A stretch of 64,000 bases of DNA from Bacteroides propionicigenes (GCF_018390535.1 NZ_JAHBBW010000017.1:1-64000); one strand, 5' to 3'. Shown: positions 54,596-63,903, counted from the first letter of the stretch. Translations and numbers: made by a program. Notes: generated by a model not told the origin, from the letters alone.

Positions 54596-56140
54596 TTATT
54601 TTAAGAAAAAAAAGTTCAATATTCGATCCATACTTTGCCGCATTGAATGATTAATACTACACAAAATAACCAACAACGTTATTCCAAAAAAAACTGTGTC
54701 CAAAATAACACATAATATCCATGTCGTGAAATCTTGGTCTGCAGTTATCGGTAACACAGATATCAAAAATGCACTGATCCATGCCACGAACATCCCTGAA
54801 ACAAAACACTTAAAATAGAGTTTCCAATAATGCCATACGGAAATCTTAAATCCCCACCCAAACAAGAAATAAGGCTTCCATAAAAAAACGACAAGTATTA
54901 GACTCAATAACACACCTGTCAAAATACCTGGTAATCCCCATATAGAACCAAACCAAATGGAACAGCCGATATTGATACAGGCTTCTGCTAAAGTCGCCCA
55001 TACATCTTGAAAAAGGCCGTATGCATTGTTAAAAGAATCTATAATATTACGTACTAAATCAATAAAAAGGACTGCAGTAATTAGTAACAAGGTAGTATGA
55101 TCCAATACATACTCCTCACCAATCCACAAGGATATAAAAGAGCCAACCAGCATATAAAAGCCATAGCATACTACCGCTACAATGTAGAAACGGAGCGAAA
55201 ATAATTCATCAAAAACAGAAATAGCACGTTCTCTGTCATTTTCAGCTACCAAATTACCAATACCAGCATTAACACTATTAAAAATAGAACTTACTAACAT
55301 TTGAAGCCCAGTAGCTACTAACATATAATTACCATAGATAGCCACTAATGAAAGTGAAGCGTATGCATAAATAATAATAGAGCTAGATTGAGAAAATGCA
55401 AAAGAACCTATCTTATGGAAAAAGATTTGTTTGGTTTTCTTTATAATATTTATGTGTTTCTTGCGCATCACGCCTCCTATTCGAGGCTGTGGACACAACC
55501 ATGGATACTCACATCTCAATACATATTCAATAACAACAGTGGTGATAACAGACATCAGAAACTCAAGTACTAACCAATAGACATAACCATTAGCCAAATA
55601 AATTATAGATAATAATTGAATAATAACTTTCACTACTTTGATACCCTGTATGTTTAATGTTATTTTATACTCCTTTTGGTCTGCGGTTAAAACTATCTGT
55701 TTATAATTGAATACATATCCAAGCAAGGCGCTGAATAAGCACACACAAAATGAAGCATATGTATACCATAAAGGCACTTTAGCTTTCTCAAAAATCAATG
55801 GAAAAAAACACATTAATACACAGGCCGCAATAGTTATGATTACTGCAATACGCCGATAAAGCCATCCTTGTATTGATACAATTTCATTAATTGAACGGAG
55901 ATCATTTAAGAAAAGAGGTTTATAAAGAGCATAAGACACCGCGCCACCAATCCCCAATTCTGCCAAGTTTAAAAAGCCTAATAGGTTTTGAGCCGTAGTG
56001 TTCAATCCCAATATTTCTGCTCCCAAATAGTCTAAAAAAAATTTGCGAGAGAAAAAAGACAAAACCAAATTAATGAAATAAAAGATAAGAGCTACTTTCA
56101 CATTTTTAAGGCTCTTGGATGTACGAGAATTTTCAACCAT
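54596..56140 (-). CDS. Wzx-type repeat-unit flippase
   Basis: A 514-aa membrane protein of the polysaccharide-transport (MOP) superfamily, about twelve to fourteen helices. N-terminal KVALIFYFINLVLSFFSRKF and LGLNTTAQNLLGFLNLAELG are typical. It moves lipid-linked repeats across the inner membrane to the Wzy polymerase. It is the first intact gene after upxY, across a gene-free stretch of 1.2 kb. Confidence 0.92.
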   Translation of the reverse strand: MVENSRTSKSLKNVKVALIFYFINLVLSFFSRKFFLDYLGAEILGLNTTAQNLLGFLNLAELGIGGAVSYALYKPLFLNDLRSINEIVSIQGWLYRRIAVIITIAACVLMCFFPLIFEKAKVPLWYTYASFCVCLFSALLGYVFNYKQIVLTADQKEYKITLNIQGIKVVKVIIQLLSIIYLANGYVYWLVLEFLMSVITTVVIEYVLRCEYPWLCPQPRIGGVMRKKHINIIKKTKQIFFHKIGSFAFSQSSSIIIYAYASLSLVAIYGNYMLVATGLQMLVSSIFNSVNAGIGNLVAENDRERAISVFDELFSLRFYIVAVVCYGFYMLVGSFISLWIGEEYVLDHTTLLLITAVLFIDLVRNIIDSFNNAYGLFQDVWATLAEACINIGCSIWFGSIWGLPGILTGVLLSLILVVFLWKPYFLFGWGFKISVWHYWKLYFKCFVSGMFVAWISAFLISVLPITADQDFTTWILCVILDTVFFGITLLVILCSINHSMRQSMDRILNFFFLK

Positions 56141-56441
56141 TATAAGTTATCCATTTCTGTTAATTATGGAAGAAAAATGTATTAGTATTTATAAAAAAAC
56201 GTTCAGTAAACACAGATGTATATGGAACATTCCATAATAAAATTATATGACAACACAAAAATCTTCATTTTATATCAATTATACTATACGTTATAACTCT
56301 GTGATTCTTTGATACATTACTCCTAAGATTGACGACTAACCAAGACCAAAACATTCAAAACTTCATTTTGAGAAATATCATAATAAATAACAAAAGAAAA
56401 TCCTTTATAACAGAGAAAAAGAGTATTTACACCACATCTAT

Positions 56442-56643
56442 CTATTGATTGATTATCTCGTCAACTTGTGAATTTGGAATACGACGAACTGTATATTGCT
56501 TCTCAATAGCGAGACGAACAATTCCGCATCAGATCTTTGGATAAAGATACAATAAAATCATCCATACTACGACAAAGTGATTCAGATATCACTGCTGATT
56601 CGTTCACTGCATGATTCTTCTCATATAGTCTGGATTCGTTCAT
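56442..56643 (-). pseudogene. Remnant of a small gene (frameshifted)
   Basis: From an ATG at 56643 the frame reads MNESRLYEKNHAVNES, then SLCRSMDDFIVSLSKDLMR, and stops after 42 residues or so. A one-base shift there gives IVRLAIEKQYTVRRIPNSQ and VDEIINQ before a stop at 56442, making one sensible 66-residue protein. I recognise no function. It reads in the capsule direction, between upxY and the flippase, and looks like decay of a once-present gene. It could also be a chance match of two frames. Confidence 0.42.
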
Positions 56644-56936
56644 AACTTCCTAATTTGATTTAGAAATATACCCAAATATTGGAACTTCCTAATAAGTAAT
56701 TATCACATTCATTTCAAATGCAAGAATTGATTTTTACTAGGATATGACCGCAAAACAAAACATTAACCACTAATTTATTTTAGTAAGAATTTGCCTAATC
56801 AGGTATTTCTTCATACATATTGTTTGAAAAGAACTCCGTTTATTATGCGAAACAATATTGAGACGTCTGATCTTATATTGAATTGTTATAAACATATACC
56901 CTGTCTGCAATCTCCTTTTGGACTCAACGAGCCCCC

Positions 56937-57038
56937 TCACGTACAGTAATGGCTACTTATTTCATTTAAAGTGTGTAACTGTTCATCAGTAGGTTCTTCC
57001 AAGAAAGTTAAACGATAATTATTTAATTTCATGACCAT
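56937..57038 (-). pseudogene. Remnant of a second small gene
   Basis: A frame of 33 residues, MVMKLNNYRLTFLEEPTDEQ then LHTLNEISSHYCT, looks protein-like and resembles the start of short Bacteroides proteins with an LEEPTxEQL motif. Past the stop, a shifted frame gives VREGAR, a stop codon, then QKEIADRVYVYNNS, consistent with a decayed 3' part down to about 56880. Stretch 56141-56441 and 56644-56880 show nothing else I can name. Confidence 0.42.
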
Positions 57039-57123
57039 ACCACATATATTTATAGTATGAATAAAGAGATTCACTATCTTGAAAAGGTGAAAGCACCTTA
57101 TTTCACATTAATTTATTGGGAAT

Positions 57124-57225
57124 AATCAAGTTAACTTTAACAAGACGTTAAAGTTAACTTGATTGTGCCTACAAAGTTAACATCCTCCAAATTTAAAGTT
57201 AACTTTATACGCCCCTTAAGTTGCA
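57124..57225. repeat. 23/22-bp-period array of GTTAAC palindromes with a perfect 18-bp hairpin
   Basis: GTTAAC occurs at 57130, 57153, 57176 and 57198 (23, 23, 22 bp apart), with a decayed GTTGCA at 57220. All four are preceded by AA, as at 461-561. The first two units form a perfect hairpin: 57124-57141 and 57147-57164 with a 5-base loop. It lies 92 bases after the upxY stop, inside what should be the capsule transcript. Confidence 0.82.
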
Positions 57226-57316
57226 TTATAGATTTTTAGCCTTAACATTGTTAAAATCATTATCCACACTTTATACAGTGTAGTGATCCAAGAATATAAC
57301 GAATACAATATTCTTA

Positions 57317-57832
57317 TCATCCGCGTCTCACATAGCTCACCGGCACACTAACCAATGCGCATCCCAATTCCTGCAATCTTACAGCTATGTAATATTTACT
57401 TTCGTATTTCACCATTTCGCCACGAATACCCTGCATACTTCCTTTTGCCACAGTTACCATAGTTCCCGGAGCAATCGGTTCATTGACCATTAATATAGAA
57501 GTATCGGAAAGGTCAACCATGAAGCGAAAATCCTCCATTTGTTGGTCGGGAATGATGAGAGGGGCATTAGTGCCACGTTTACTAAAGAAATGATGGACGT
57601 TGGGAGTATGTTCTACGATAGAAAGTTCTGGACGAGAAAGATGGACAAAGACCATACCGTTAATCACCGGTTTAGTGATTTTAATACGCTTTCCGGTATG
57701 CTCACGATAGACATCCTGCACAGGCAAATAAACTTCTATACCTTGCTCACGAAGCCACGATTCCACCTTGAATTCTGTATTGTGGCGAACATAAACAGCA
57801 TGCCAATGCTTATGAATCGACGTAGTTAACAA
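57317..57832 (-). CDS. upxY: UpxY-family transcription antiterminator (NusG-like)
   Basis: First gene of the capsule operon. 171 aa: an N-terminal NusG (NGN) domain (HWHAVYVRHNTEFKVESWL, EVYLPVQDVYREHTGKR) and a C-terminal KOW motif region (IAPGTMVTVAKGSMQGIRGE). UpxY proteins load at the 5' leader of their own operon and stop premature termination over the long transcript. Here the partner upxZ, which inhibits UpxY of other loci, is not next to it; in its place lie a repeat array and two gene remnants. The leader (57833-57976) has CGTAG/CTACG and other small hairpins. Confidence 0.9.
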   Translation of the reverse strand: MLTTSIHKHWHAVYVRHNTEFKVESWLREQGIEVYLPVQDVYREHTGKRIKITKPVINGMVFVHLSRPELSIVEHTPNVHHFFSKRGTNAPLIIPDQQMEDFRFMVDLSDTSILMVNEPIAPGTMVTVAKGSMQGIRGEMVKYESKYYIAVRLQELGCALVSVPVSYVRRG

Positions 57833-57984
57833 ATGCTAATGATAGATTATTAATAGTTTAGTAATAAGCGTTTTATGATTTCACTAAGAATGAGCTTCTT
57901 TTACGGCTCCGCCGAACGTAGCTTTCACTACGCCTCTTATTTAAGAATGGAATTTACATCCACGAATAGTTCGTTTTGCGGGGA

Positions 57985-58015
57985 CAAAGATAAACACTCC
58001 GTATGGAACTACAAA
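57985..58015 (-). promoter_or_regulatory. Capsule operon (upxY) promoter
   Basis: On the minus strand TTTG (58012-58015), 19 bp, TATCTTTG (57985-57992): a full Bacteroides consensus. The leader to upxY is about 145 bases, as needed for UpxY action. No pair of inverted repeats flanks it, so it is not an obvious invertible promoter. The remainder of 57833-58208 has no gene. Confidence 0.75.
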
Positions 58016-58091
58016 ATATTTAATAGATAAAAAGTTTTGAATTAACATAATCTTCTTTCATGTACATCGAACATTTCTCCCCTTTTTCGTT

Positions 58092-58099
58092 TATCTTTG
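58092..58099 (+). promoter_or_regulatory. -7 box of the DUF4494 gene promoter
   Basis: TATCTTTG on the plus strand, about 110 bases before the ATG at 58209. It is divergent from the upxY promoter. Confidence 0.5.
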
Positions 58100-58208
58100 T
58101 ACACTCTTTCCAACGTAAAGAGGAAAGGTAATCTTCGGCAAGTCTCAGAAAGACAGGAAGAAGAAAGAACTTTTATTAATTAAAACACCAATTAAAAATC
58201 AGAAAATT

Positions 58209-58673
58209 ATGGCAATGCATACATGGTTTGAGTGCAAAATCCGTTACGAAAAAACAATGGAAAACGGAATGAACAAGAAAGTAACTGAACCTTATCTGGT
58301 AGATGCACTCAGCTTTACAGAAGCGGAAGCACGTATCATCGAGGAAATCACACCGTTTATTTCGGGAGAATTTACCGTATCGGACATCAAACGGGCTAAT
58401 TACAGTGAGTTGTTTCCATATGAAGAAGATGCTGCCGATCGCTGGTTTAAATGCAAGCTGGTTTTCATCACACTGGATGAGAAAAGCGGTGCAGAAAAGA
58501 AAACATCCACTCAAGTATTGGTACAGGCTGCCGACTTACGCGACGCAGTGAAGAAGCTGGACGAAGGAATGAAAGGCACAATGGCCGATTATCAAATTGC
58601 GTCGGTAGCTGAAACTGCCATTATGGATGTATATCCGTACAGCGCGGAACCGAATGATAAGCCGGAAGTCTGA
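58209..58673 (+). CDS. DUF4494 protein
   Basis: A 154-aa cytoplasmic protein, compact and charged: HTWFECKIRYEKTMENGMNK, VDALSFTEAEARIIEEI, FKCKLVFITLDEKSG mark the DUF4494 family of Bacteroidetes. Function unknown. It is followed after 66 bases by the yggS-like gene; that pairing is common and hints at a shared pathway. The start may be the second ATG (58215). Confidence 0.85.
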   Translation: MAMHTWFECKIRYEKTMENGMNKKVTEPYLVDALSFTEAEARIIEEITPFISGEFTVSDIKRANYSELFPYEEDAADRWFKCKLVFITLDEKSGAEKKTSTQVLVQAADLRDAVKKLDEGMKGTMADYQIASVAETAIMDVYPYSAEPNDKPEV

Positions 58674-58739
58674 AATAAAGGAGTATCGAATATCAGAGAT
58701 TGAAAGTTTTATTGTGTATACATTATTATATTATATACG

Positions 58740-59408
58740 ATGAGCATTGCAGAAAACATAAAGAAAGTACTGAACGAACTGCCTCAAGGAGTACGACTGG
58801 TAGCTGTTTCTAAATTTCACCCCGACGAAGCGATAGAAGAAGCATATAGCGTAGGGCAACGTGTATTTGGAGAAAGCAAGGCGCAAGAGCTGATAGCCAA
58901 GTACGAAAGTCTGCCCAAAGATATCGAATGGCATTTCATCGGACATCTGCAGACTAATAAAATAAAGTATATCGTGCCCTATGTAGCACTGATTCATGGC
59001 GTAGACTCTTACAAACTTCTTACTGAAATCAACAAGCAAGCTGCTAAGGCTGGACGTACTGTAAATTGCTTGCTGCAACTGTACATTGCACAGGAAGAGA
59101 CTAAATTCGGCTTCAGCTTCGACGAATGTCAAGAAATGCTTGCCACCGGTGAGTGGAAAAGACTTACAAATATCAGGATATGCGGATTGATGGGCATGGC
59201 TACAAACACAGACAATACCGAACAAATCAAAACTGAGTTTTGTTCATTAAGTAGCTTCTTCCAAGAAGTGAAAACCACGTGGTTTGCCGATGCAGAATGG
59301 TTCCGGGAGTTATCTATGGGAATGTCACACGATTATCACGAAGCAATTATCGCCGGCAGCACTTTGGTACGTGTAGGAAGTAAAATATTTGGAGAAAGAA
59401 TATATTAA
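58740..59408 (+). CDS. YggS-family PLP-binding protein
   Basis: A 222-aa single-barrel PLP protein (PLPBP). The PLP lysine is in LVAVSKFHPDEAI; other marks are FGESKAQELI, WHFIGHLQTNKIKYI and SMGMSHDYHEAI with GSTLVRVGSKIFG at the end. It holds and balances free PLP and affects amino-acid and cell-wall metabolism; no catalytic activity is known. Next gene begins 18 bases later. Confidence 0.95.
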   Translation: MSIAENIKKVLNELPQGVRLVAVSKFHPDEAIEEAYSVGQRVFGESKAQELIAKYESLPKDIEWHFIGHLQTNKIKYIVPYVALIHGVDSYKLLTEINKQAAKAGRTVNCLLQLYIAQEETKFGFSFDECQEMLATGEWKRLTNIRICGLMGMATNTDNTEQIKTEFCSLSSFFQEVKTTWFADAEWFRELSMGMSHDYHEAIIAGSTLVRVGSKIFGERIY

Positions 59409-59426
59409 TAACTAATAACTATTATC

Positions 59427-60404
59427 ATGGCAACATTAGAAACTACTTTTGCAGGATTAAAACTTAGAAATCCGATTATTATCAGCAGTTCAGGGCTTAC
59501 CGACAGCGCTGCCAAAAACCAGAAGCTTTATGAAGCCGGTGCAGGAGCTATCGTACTCAAGTCTCTTTTTGAAGAACAAATCATGATGGAAGCCGACTGG
59601 CTGGGAGATCCTAATATGTATCCGGAAGGAAGTGATTATTTGGTAGGATATATACGCGAACACAAATTGGGTGAATATTTGAATTTAATCAAAGAGAGCA
59701 AGCAAGTTTGTGACATACCTATCATCGCCAGCATCAACTGTTATCAGGATGCAGACTGGATTGAGTTTGCCAAAAAGATAGAAGAAGCCGGCGCGGATGC
59801 TTTAGAAATTAATATCCTTGCCCTGCAAACCGATGTACAATATACATATGGTGCTTTTGAGCAACGCCACATCGACATCTTGAGCCATATCAAGAAAACA
59901 GTTGGTATCCCTGTCATCATGAAATTAGGAGATAACCTTACCAATCCGATAGCTCTTATCGACCAGCTTTATGCTAACGGAGCAGCGGCAGTAGTAATGT
60001 TCAACCGCTTCTATCAACCGGATATTGACATTGAGAAAATAGCTCAAAGCGCCGGTAACGTGTTCAGCACAGATGCAGATTTATCCAAGTCTTTGCGCTG
60101 GATAGGCATTGCGTCTGCAGCAGTCAGCAAACTGGACTATGCAGCATCAGGCGGCATACATGCTCCTGAAGGAGTGGTGAAAGCTATTTTGGCAGGTGCT
60201 TCAGCTGTAGAGATATGCAGCGCACTTTATCAAAATTCTTATGCTATCGTTGGTGAGTACGTCCGCTTCCTGAACTTGTGGATGGATCGCAAAGGAATGG
60301 AAAACATCAATCAATTTAAAGGTATGCTGAATGTCAGCGACCTGAACGGTGTAAATACATTCGAACGTACACAATTCCTGAAATATTTTTCATCACACAA
60401 ATAA
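59427..60404 (+). CDS. Dihydroorotate-dehydrogenase-like FMN protein
   Basis: A 325-aa FMN barrel close to class 1 dihydroorotate dehydrogenase: LKLRNPIIISSSGLTDSAAK, IVLKSLFEEQ, IPIIASINCYQDADWIEFA, VIMKLGDNLTNPIALI and ILAGASAVEICSALYQN. The long form differs from the PyrD that acts in pyrimidine synthesis, so the substrate is uncertain. The gene pair with yggS is followed by a strong terminator. Confidence 0.87.
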   Translation: MATLETTFAGLKLRNPIIISSSGLTDSAAKNQKLYEAGAGAIVLKSLFEEQIMMEADWLGDPNMYPEGSDYLVGYIREHKLGEYLNLIKESKQVCDIPIIASINCYQDADWIEFAKKIEEAGADALEINILALQTDVQYTYGAFEQRHIDILSHIKKTVGIPVIMKLGDNLTNPIALIDQLYANGAAAVVMFNRFYQPDIDIEKIAQSAGNVFSTDADLSKSLRWIGIASAAVSKLDYAASGGIHAPEGVVKAILAGASAVEICSALYQNSYAIVGEYVRFLNLWMDRKGMENINQFKGMLNVSDLNGVNTFERTQFLKYFSSHK

Positions 60405-60424
60405 GAAGAAGTTGTGAAGTATAT

Positions 60425-60467
60425 AAAAAACGGATGATACATATAGAAATGTATCATCCGTTTTTTT
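60425..60467. terminator. Strong bidirectional terminator
   Basis: 60425-60442 and 60449-60466 form a perfect 18-bp stem (including A6/T6 ends) with a 6-base loop. It serves the plus-strand gene ending at 60404 and the minus-strand gene ending at 60506. Confidence 0.92.
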
Positions 60468-60505
60468 ATCATTAAACTTATGATTCTATTAAGGTTATCC
60501 TATCG

Positions 60506-62410
60506 TCACTTCTTCTTATCCAATACTTCGAAACAAGAATTCTTGCTGACAAATTCGGGAACAATGTCTTTCATGGCAGCTACAATTTTCATCTGGTCAT
60601 AAGTGTAGCTGACGTCAATCAACTTCTGAATACGTTCATTCACTTCATCATAATCATACTCACGCACAGTGGCAATCATAATCTTCTCATGATAAGTCGG
60701 TTTGGTAAGTTCCTTTATATTAAGCAACTCCTCATACAACTTTTCACCATGGCGCAAACCTGTAAACTCAATCTTGACATCGGTGCGTCCTGACAGACTG
60801 ATCATTCTCTTGGCAAGATCTACAATCCGAACCGGCTTACCCATATCAAAAATGTAAATTTCTCCCCCATTCCCCATGCTACCGGCTTCGAGCACCAAAC
60901 GACAAGCTTCCGGAATAGTCATAAAGTAACGAATAATTTCGGGGTGCGTCACCGTCACAGGTCCACCACGCTGTATCTGATCACGGAAACGAGGAATAAC
61001 CGATCCATTTGAGCCCAGTACATTTCCGAAACGGGTAGTGATAAATTGGGTAACATGCCCGCCTTCTGCCTGCAGTTTCTTTGCCAGCGACTGAACGTAG
61101 ATTTCACAAATACGTTTGGAACACCCCATTACATTGGTAGGATTCACTGCTTTATCCGTGGAAATCATCACAAACTTCTCCGCGCCATACTTCACTGCCA
61201 AATCGGCAACCGTTCTTGTACCATAAACATTTATCTGAATGGATTCCGATACGTTGTCTTCCATCATCGGCACGTGTTTGTAAGCTGCCGCATGAAAAAT
61301 ATACTGTGGCTTGTAGTGTCTGAAAATCTCTTCCATACGCGTCGCATTGGATATATTGGCTATGATGGTTTCAGCATCGATGTCACGCCAACGATCCTGC
61401 AATTCCAAACGAATATCATGCAAAGGAGTTTCAGCCTGATCCACAAGAATCAGTTTATAAGGATTGAAAGAAGCTACCTGACGCATAATCTCACTACCGA
61501 TAGAACCGGCAGCACCGGTAATCATCACCCGCTTGCCTTCCAGATGGGAAGCGACTTTATGAATATCTATTTCAATAGGATTACGTTGCAATAGGTCTTC
61601 AATCTGAATTTCTTTCAGTTGGGTACGATCCAGAAACTGACTGTTCCATTCACTCAACGGAGGAGCCGTCATCAACTTGATATTATGCGATAACAGGCGA
61701 TCTGCCATATCAGACCGTTTGAGCGCCTCCATCTTGGCAGGGGAAATAATAATGGTATGTACATCCCGGTCATCCAAAATCTCAATCAAAGTATCATCAT
61801 TAGGATAAACCTTGACTCCCATCATCACCTTATTAATAAGTTCCGGTTCATCCGCTATGAAACCACGCAGGCGGTAATGATTACGCAAATTGACGCGCAG
61901 TGCCTTTGCAATATTTACTCCGGCCTCTTTGGCACCGTAAATAAACACATTGGCACTATGCGAACCGTCAAAATTCAACGCTTCGAAGAATATCTTTACA
62001 ACAACGCGGGAACACGCCATCATGGCAAAACTGATAATATAGGACATGAACAGCACCGCTATGGGAGCCACATTCATACCTGTACAACTTTTTACCACGA
62101 TACTCGCTATCAGCAGCAATGAGTATGACACCGTCAACGATACGAAAATACGCATTATATCGACAAACGATGAAAAACGAAGGACATTGGAATATGTACG
62201 GAAGAACCTAAAGAATACAAGGTTGACAACCACTGTACATACAATCATTATATCTATGGACGATGACTCGGAAAAAAGACTCCGAAAATCATACCGCAGT
62301 GCGTAAGCCAACAGACTGGATACGACCACAATGAGGACATCTATCAATAGAACAGTCCATATCGGTAATACTTTTGCTGAAAGATACCGATGAAAAAAGT
62401 TTCGCTTCAT
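60506..62410 (-). CDS. CapD/WbpM-type nucleotide-sugar dehydratase/epimerase (membrane)
   Basis: A 634-aa protein with four N-terminal membrane helices, a first nucleotide-binding region (VFIYGAKEAGVNIAKAL) and a C-terminal SDR domain (RVMITGAAGSIGSEIMRQV). The catalytic triad region is MISTDKAVNPTNVMGCSKRI, with Met in place of the usual Tyr before the Lys, as in WbpM/FlaA1-type 4,6-dehydratases. The likely substrate is UDP-GlcNAc, giving a keto sugar for surface glycans, perhaps the one used by the DegT enzyme of the capsule operon. The start at 62410 fits a normal membrane N-end. Confidence 0.92.
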   Translation of the reverse strand: MKRNFFHRYLSAKVLPIWTVLLIDVLIVVVSSLLAYALRYDFRSLFSESSSIDIMIVCTVVVNLVFFRFFRTYSNVLRFSSFVDIMRIFVSLTVSYSLLLIASIVVKSCTGMNVAPIAVLFMSYIISFAMMACSRVVVKIFFEALNFDGSHSANVFIYGAKEAGVNIAKALRVNLRNHYRLRGFIADEPELINKVMMGVKVYPNDDTLIEILDDRDVHTIIISPAKMEALKRSDMADRLLSHNIKLMTAPPLSEWNSQFLDRTQLKEIQIEDLLQRNPIEIDIHKVASHLEGKRVMITGAAGSIGSEIMRQVASFNPYKLILVDQAETPLHDIRLELQDRWRDIDAETIIANISNATRMEEIFRHYKPQYIFHAAAYKHVPMMEDNVSESIQINVYGTRTVADLAVKYGAEKFVMISTDKAVNPTNVMGCSKRICEIYVQSLAKKLQAEGGHVTQFITTRFGNVLGSNGSVIPRFRDQIQRGGPVTVTHPEIIRYFMTIPEACRLVLEAGSMGNGGEIYIFDMGKPVRIVDLAKRMISLSGRTDVKIEFTGLRHGEKLYEELLNIKELTKPTYHEKIMIATVREYDYDEVNERIQKLIDVSYTYDQMKIVAAMKDIVPEFVSKNSCFEVLDKKK

Positions 62411-62440
62411 CACGTTTGACAGTTTTTGTTTTAGGCACCG

Positions 62441-62448
62441 CAAAGATA
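62441..62448 (-). promoter_or_regulatory. -7 box of the CapD-type gene promoter
   Basis: TATCTTTG on the minus strand, 30 bases before the start at 62410; it lies in the gap after the PhoH gene. Confidence 0.5.
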
Positions 62449-62488
62449 CACTATTTTTTATCAAAGCGAAGAAGAAAATGATAAAATG

Positions 62489-63814
62489 TTACATCAAGTT
62501 ACTTGCCAATTCACTCAACTGGCTACGCTCTCCTTTCACTAAATTGACATGGGCAAACAAGTTTTGATCTCTCATACGGTCTATCATATAGACAAGTCCG
62601 TTGGATTGGTTATCCAAATAGGGCTGGTCAATTTGCTGAATATCACCTGTAAAGACCATCTTCGTCCCTTCTCCGGCACGTGTTATAATCGTTTTAATCT
62701 CATGAGGTGTCAAATTTTGCGCTTCATCAATAATACAATAAGTCTCGCTCAAACTACGTCCGCGAATAAAAGCCAAAGCTTCGATAACGAGTTGGTCGCT
62801 TTTCTGCATATCTTCCAACCGCTTTACTTCACTTGAATTGGAAGCGAACTGATGCTTGATAACATTCAGGTTATCAAACAAAGGTTGCATATAGGGAGCC
62901 ACCTTTTCATTGGCATCCCCCGGAAGGAAGCCCAAGTCCTTATTGGATAACGCAACGATAGGACGCGCCAGTAAGATTTGCTTATAATCCGTCAGCTTAC
63001 CTAAAGCCGCTGCCAGCGCCAACAGTGTTTTACCTGTTCCCGCCTTGCCTGTAAGGGCTACCAATTTGATATTCGGATCATTCAGAACTTCAAAAGCAAA
63101 ACTCTGTTCTGCATTGCGCGGCTCGATTCCATAATTCTTTGTCTTGTTCACACGGCAAACAGAATGAGTAAAAGGGTTATAACGGGCAAGCACGCTGCTA
63201 CGGTCGCTCTTCAATACAAAACATTCATTGGGATGAATGATATCTTTAAAATCAAACTCACTAATATCCAGTCCCTCTTTGGACGAATAGATACGATCTA
63301 TCAAAGTCGGGTCAACACCCTCAAATACTTCGTTCGACTTCTCAAATATATCCACATTGATAACCTTGTCATTGATATAATCCTCGCACAACAATCCAAT
63401 AGAGCGTGCTTTCATACGAAGATTGACGTCCTTGGTGACAAGAATTGATTTCATCTTCGGCTTCTTCTCTGTCAGCCAGTCAACAACGGACAATATCTGA
63501 TGATCGGGAATACGTTCCGGGAAAGAGTCGTGTACACGAGGCGAATCCACCGAACCGGCTACTACAAACAAGCGCCCCAGTCCTTCACCCAGCGGAGCGC
63601 CTTTGGTAAAAAGACTGTCGTCGGTAATCAAATCGAGTTCCCGAACAAACTCACGGGCATTGAAATTTATCTGCTCGTTGCCTTTCTTGAATTTATCGAG
63701 CTCTTCAAGTACTACAATGGGAAGATAAATGTCGTTCTCTTGAAAATTCTTCAAACAGTTATAGTCGTGAAGGATAACATTAGTATCAATCACAAAATTC
63801 TTCTTAGCTCCCAT
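62489..63814 (-). CDS. PhoH-family ATPase with N-terminal PIN domain
   Basis: A 441-aa cytoplasmic protein, probably an RNA-processing PIN nuclease coupled to a helicase-like ATPase (PhoH2 type). PIN domain about 1-140: FVIDTNVILHDYN, VLEELDKFKKG, ILVTKDVNLRMKA. PhoH domain about 225-441: Walker A LTGKAGTGKTLLAL, Walker B TYCIIDEAQNLTP, TKMVFTGDIQQID. The start at 63814 follows the start of homologous PIN domains; the longer frame upstream is leader. Gene spacing to the CapD-type gene is 78 bases. Confidence 0.93.
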   Translation of the reverse strand: MGAKKNFVIDTNVILHDYNCLKNFQENDIYLPIVVLEELDKFKKGNEQINFNAREFVRELDLITDDSLFTKGAPLGEGLGRLFVVAGSVDSPRVHDSFPERIPDHQILSVVDWLTEKKPKMKSILVTKDVNLRMKARSIGLLCEDYINDKVINVDIFEKSNEVFEGVDPTLIDRIYSSKEGLDISEFDFKDIIHPNECFVLKSDRSSVLARYNPFTHSVCRVNKTKNYGIEPRNAEQSFAFEVLNDPNIKLVALTGKAGTGKTLLALAAALGKLTDYKQILLARPIVALSNKDLGFLPGDANEKVAPYMQPLFDNLNVIKHQFASNSSEVKRLEDMQKSDQLVIEALAFIRGRSLSETYCIIDEAQNLTPHEIKTIITRAGEGTKMVFTGDIQQIDQPYLDNQSNGLVYMIDRMRDQNLFAHVNLVKGERSQLSELASNLM

Positions 63815-63895
63815 ACTCTTTAGATTTAAATTGTTTATACCACATACCGACAATATAAAATAAAGCAAGCATACACACTTAAATAAAAATTGCCT

Positions 63896-63903
63896 TATCT
63901 TTG
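63896..63903 (+). promoter_or_regulatory. -7 box for the gene starting at 63968
   Basis: TATCTTTG on the plus strand, 64 bases before the ATG at 63968, divergent from the PhoH gene. Confidence 0.5.
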
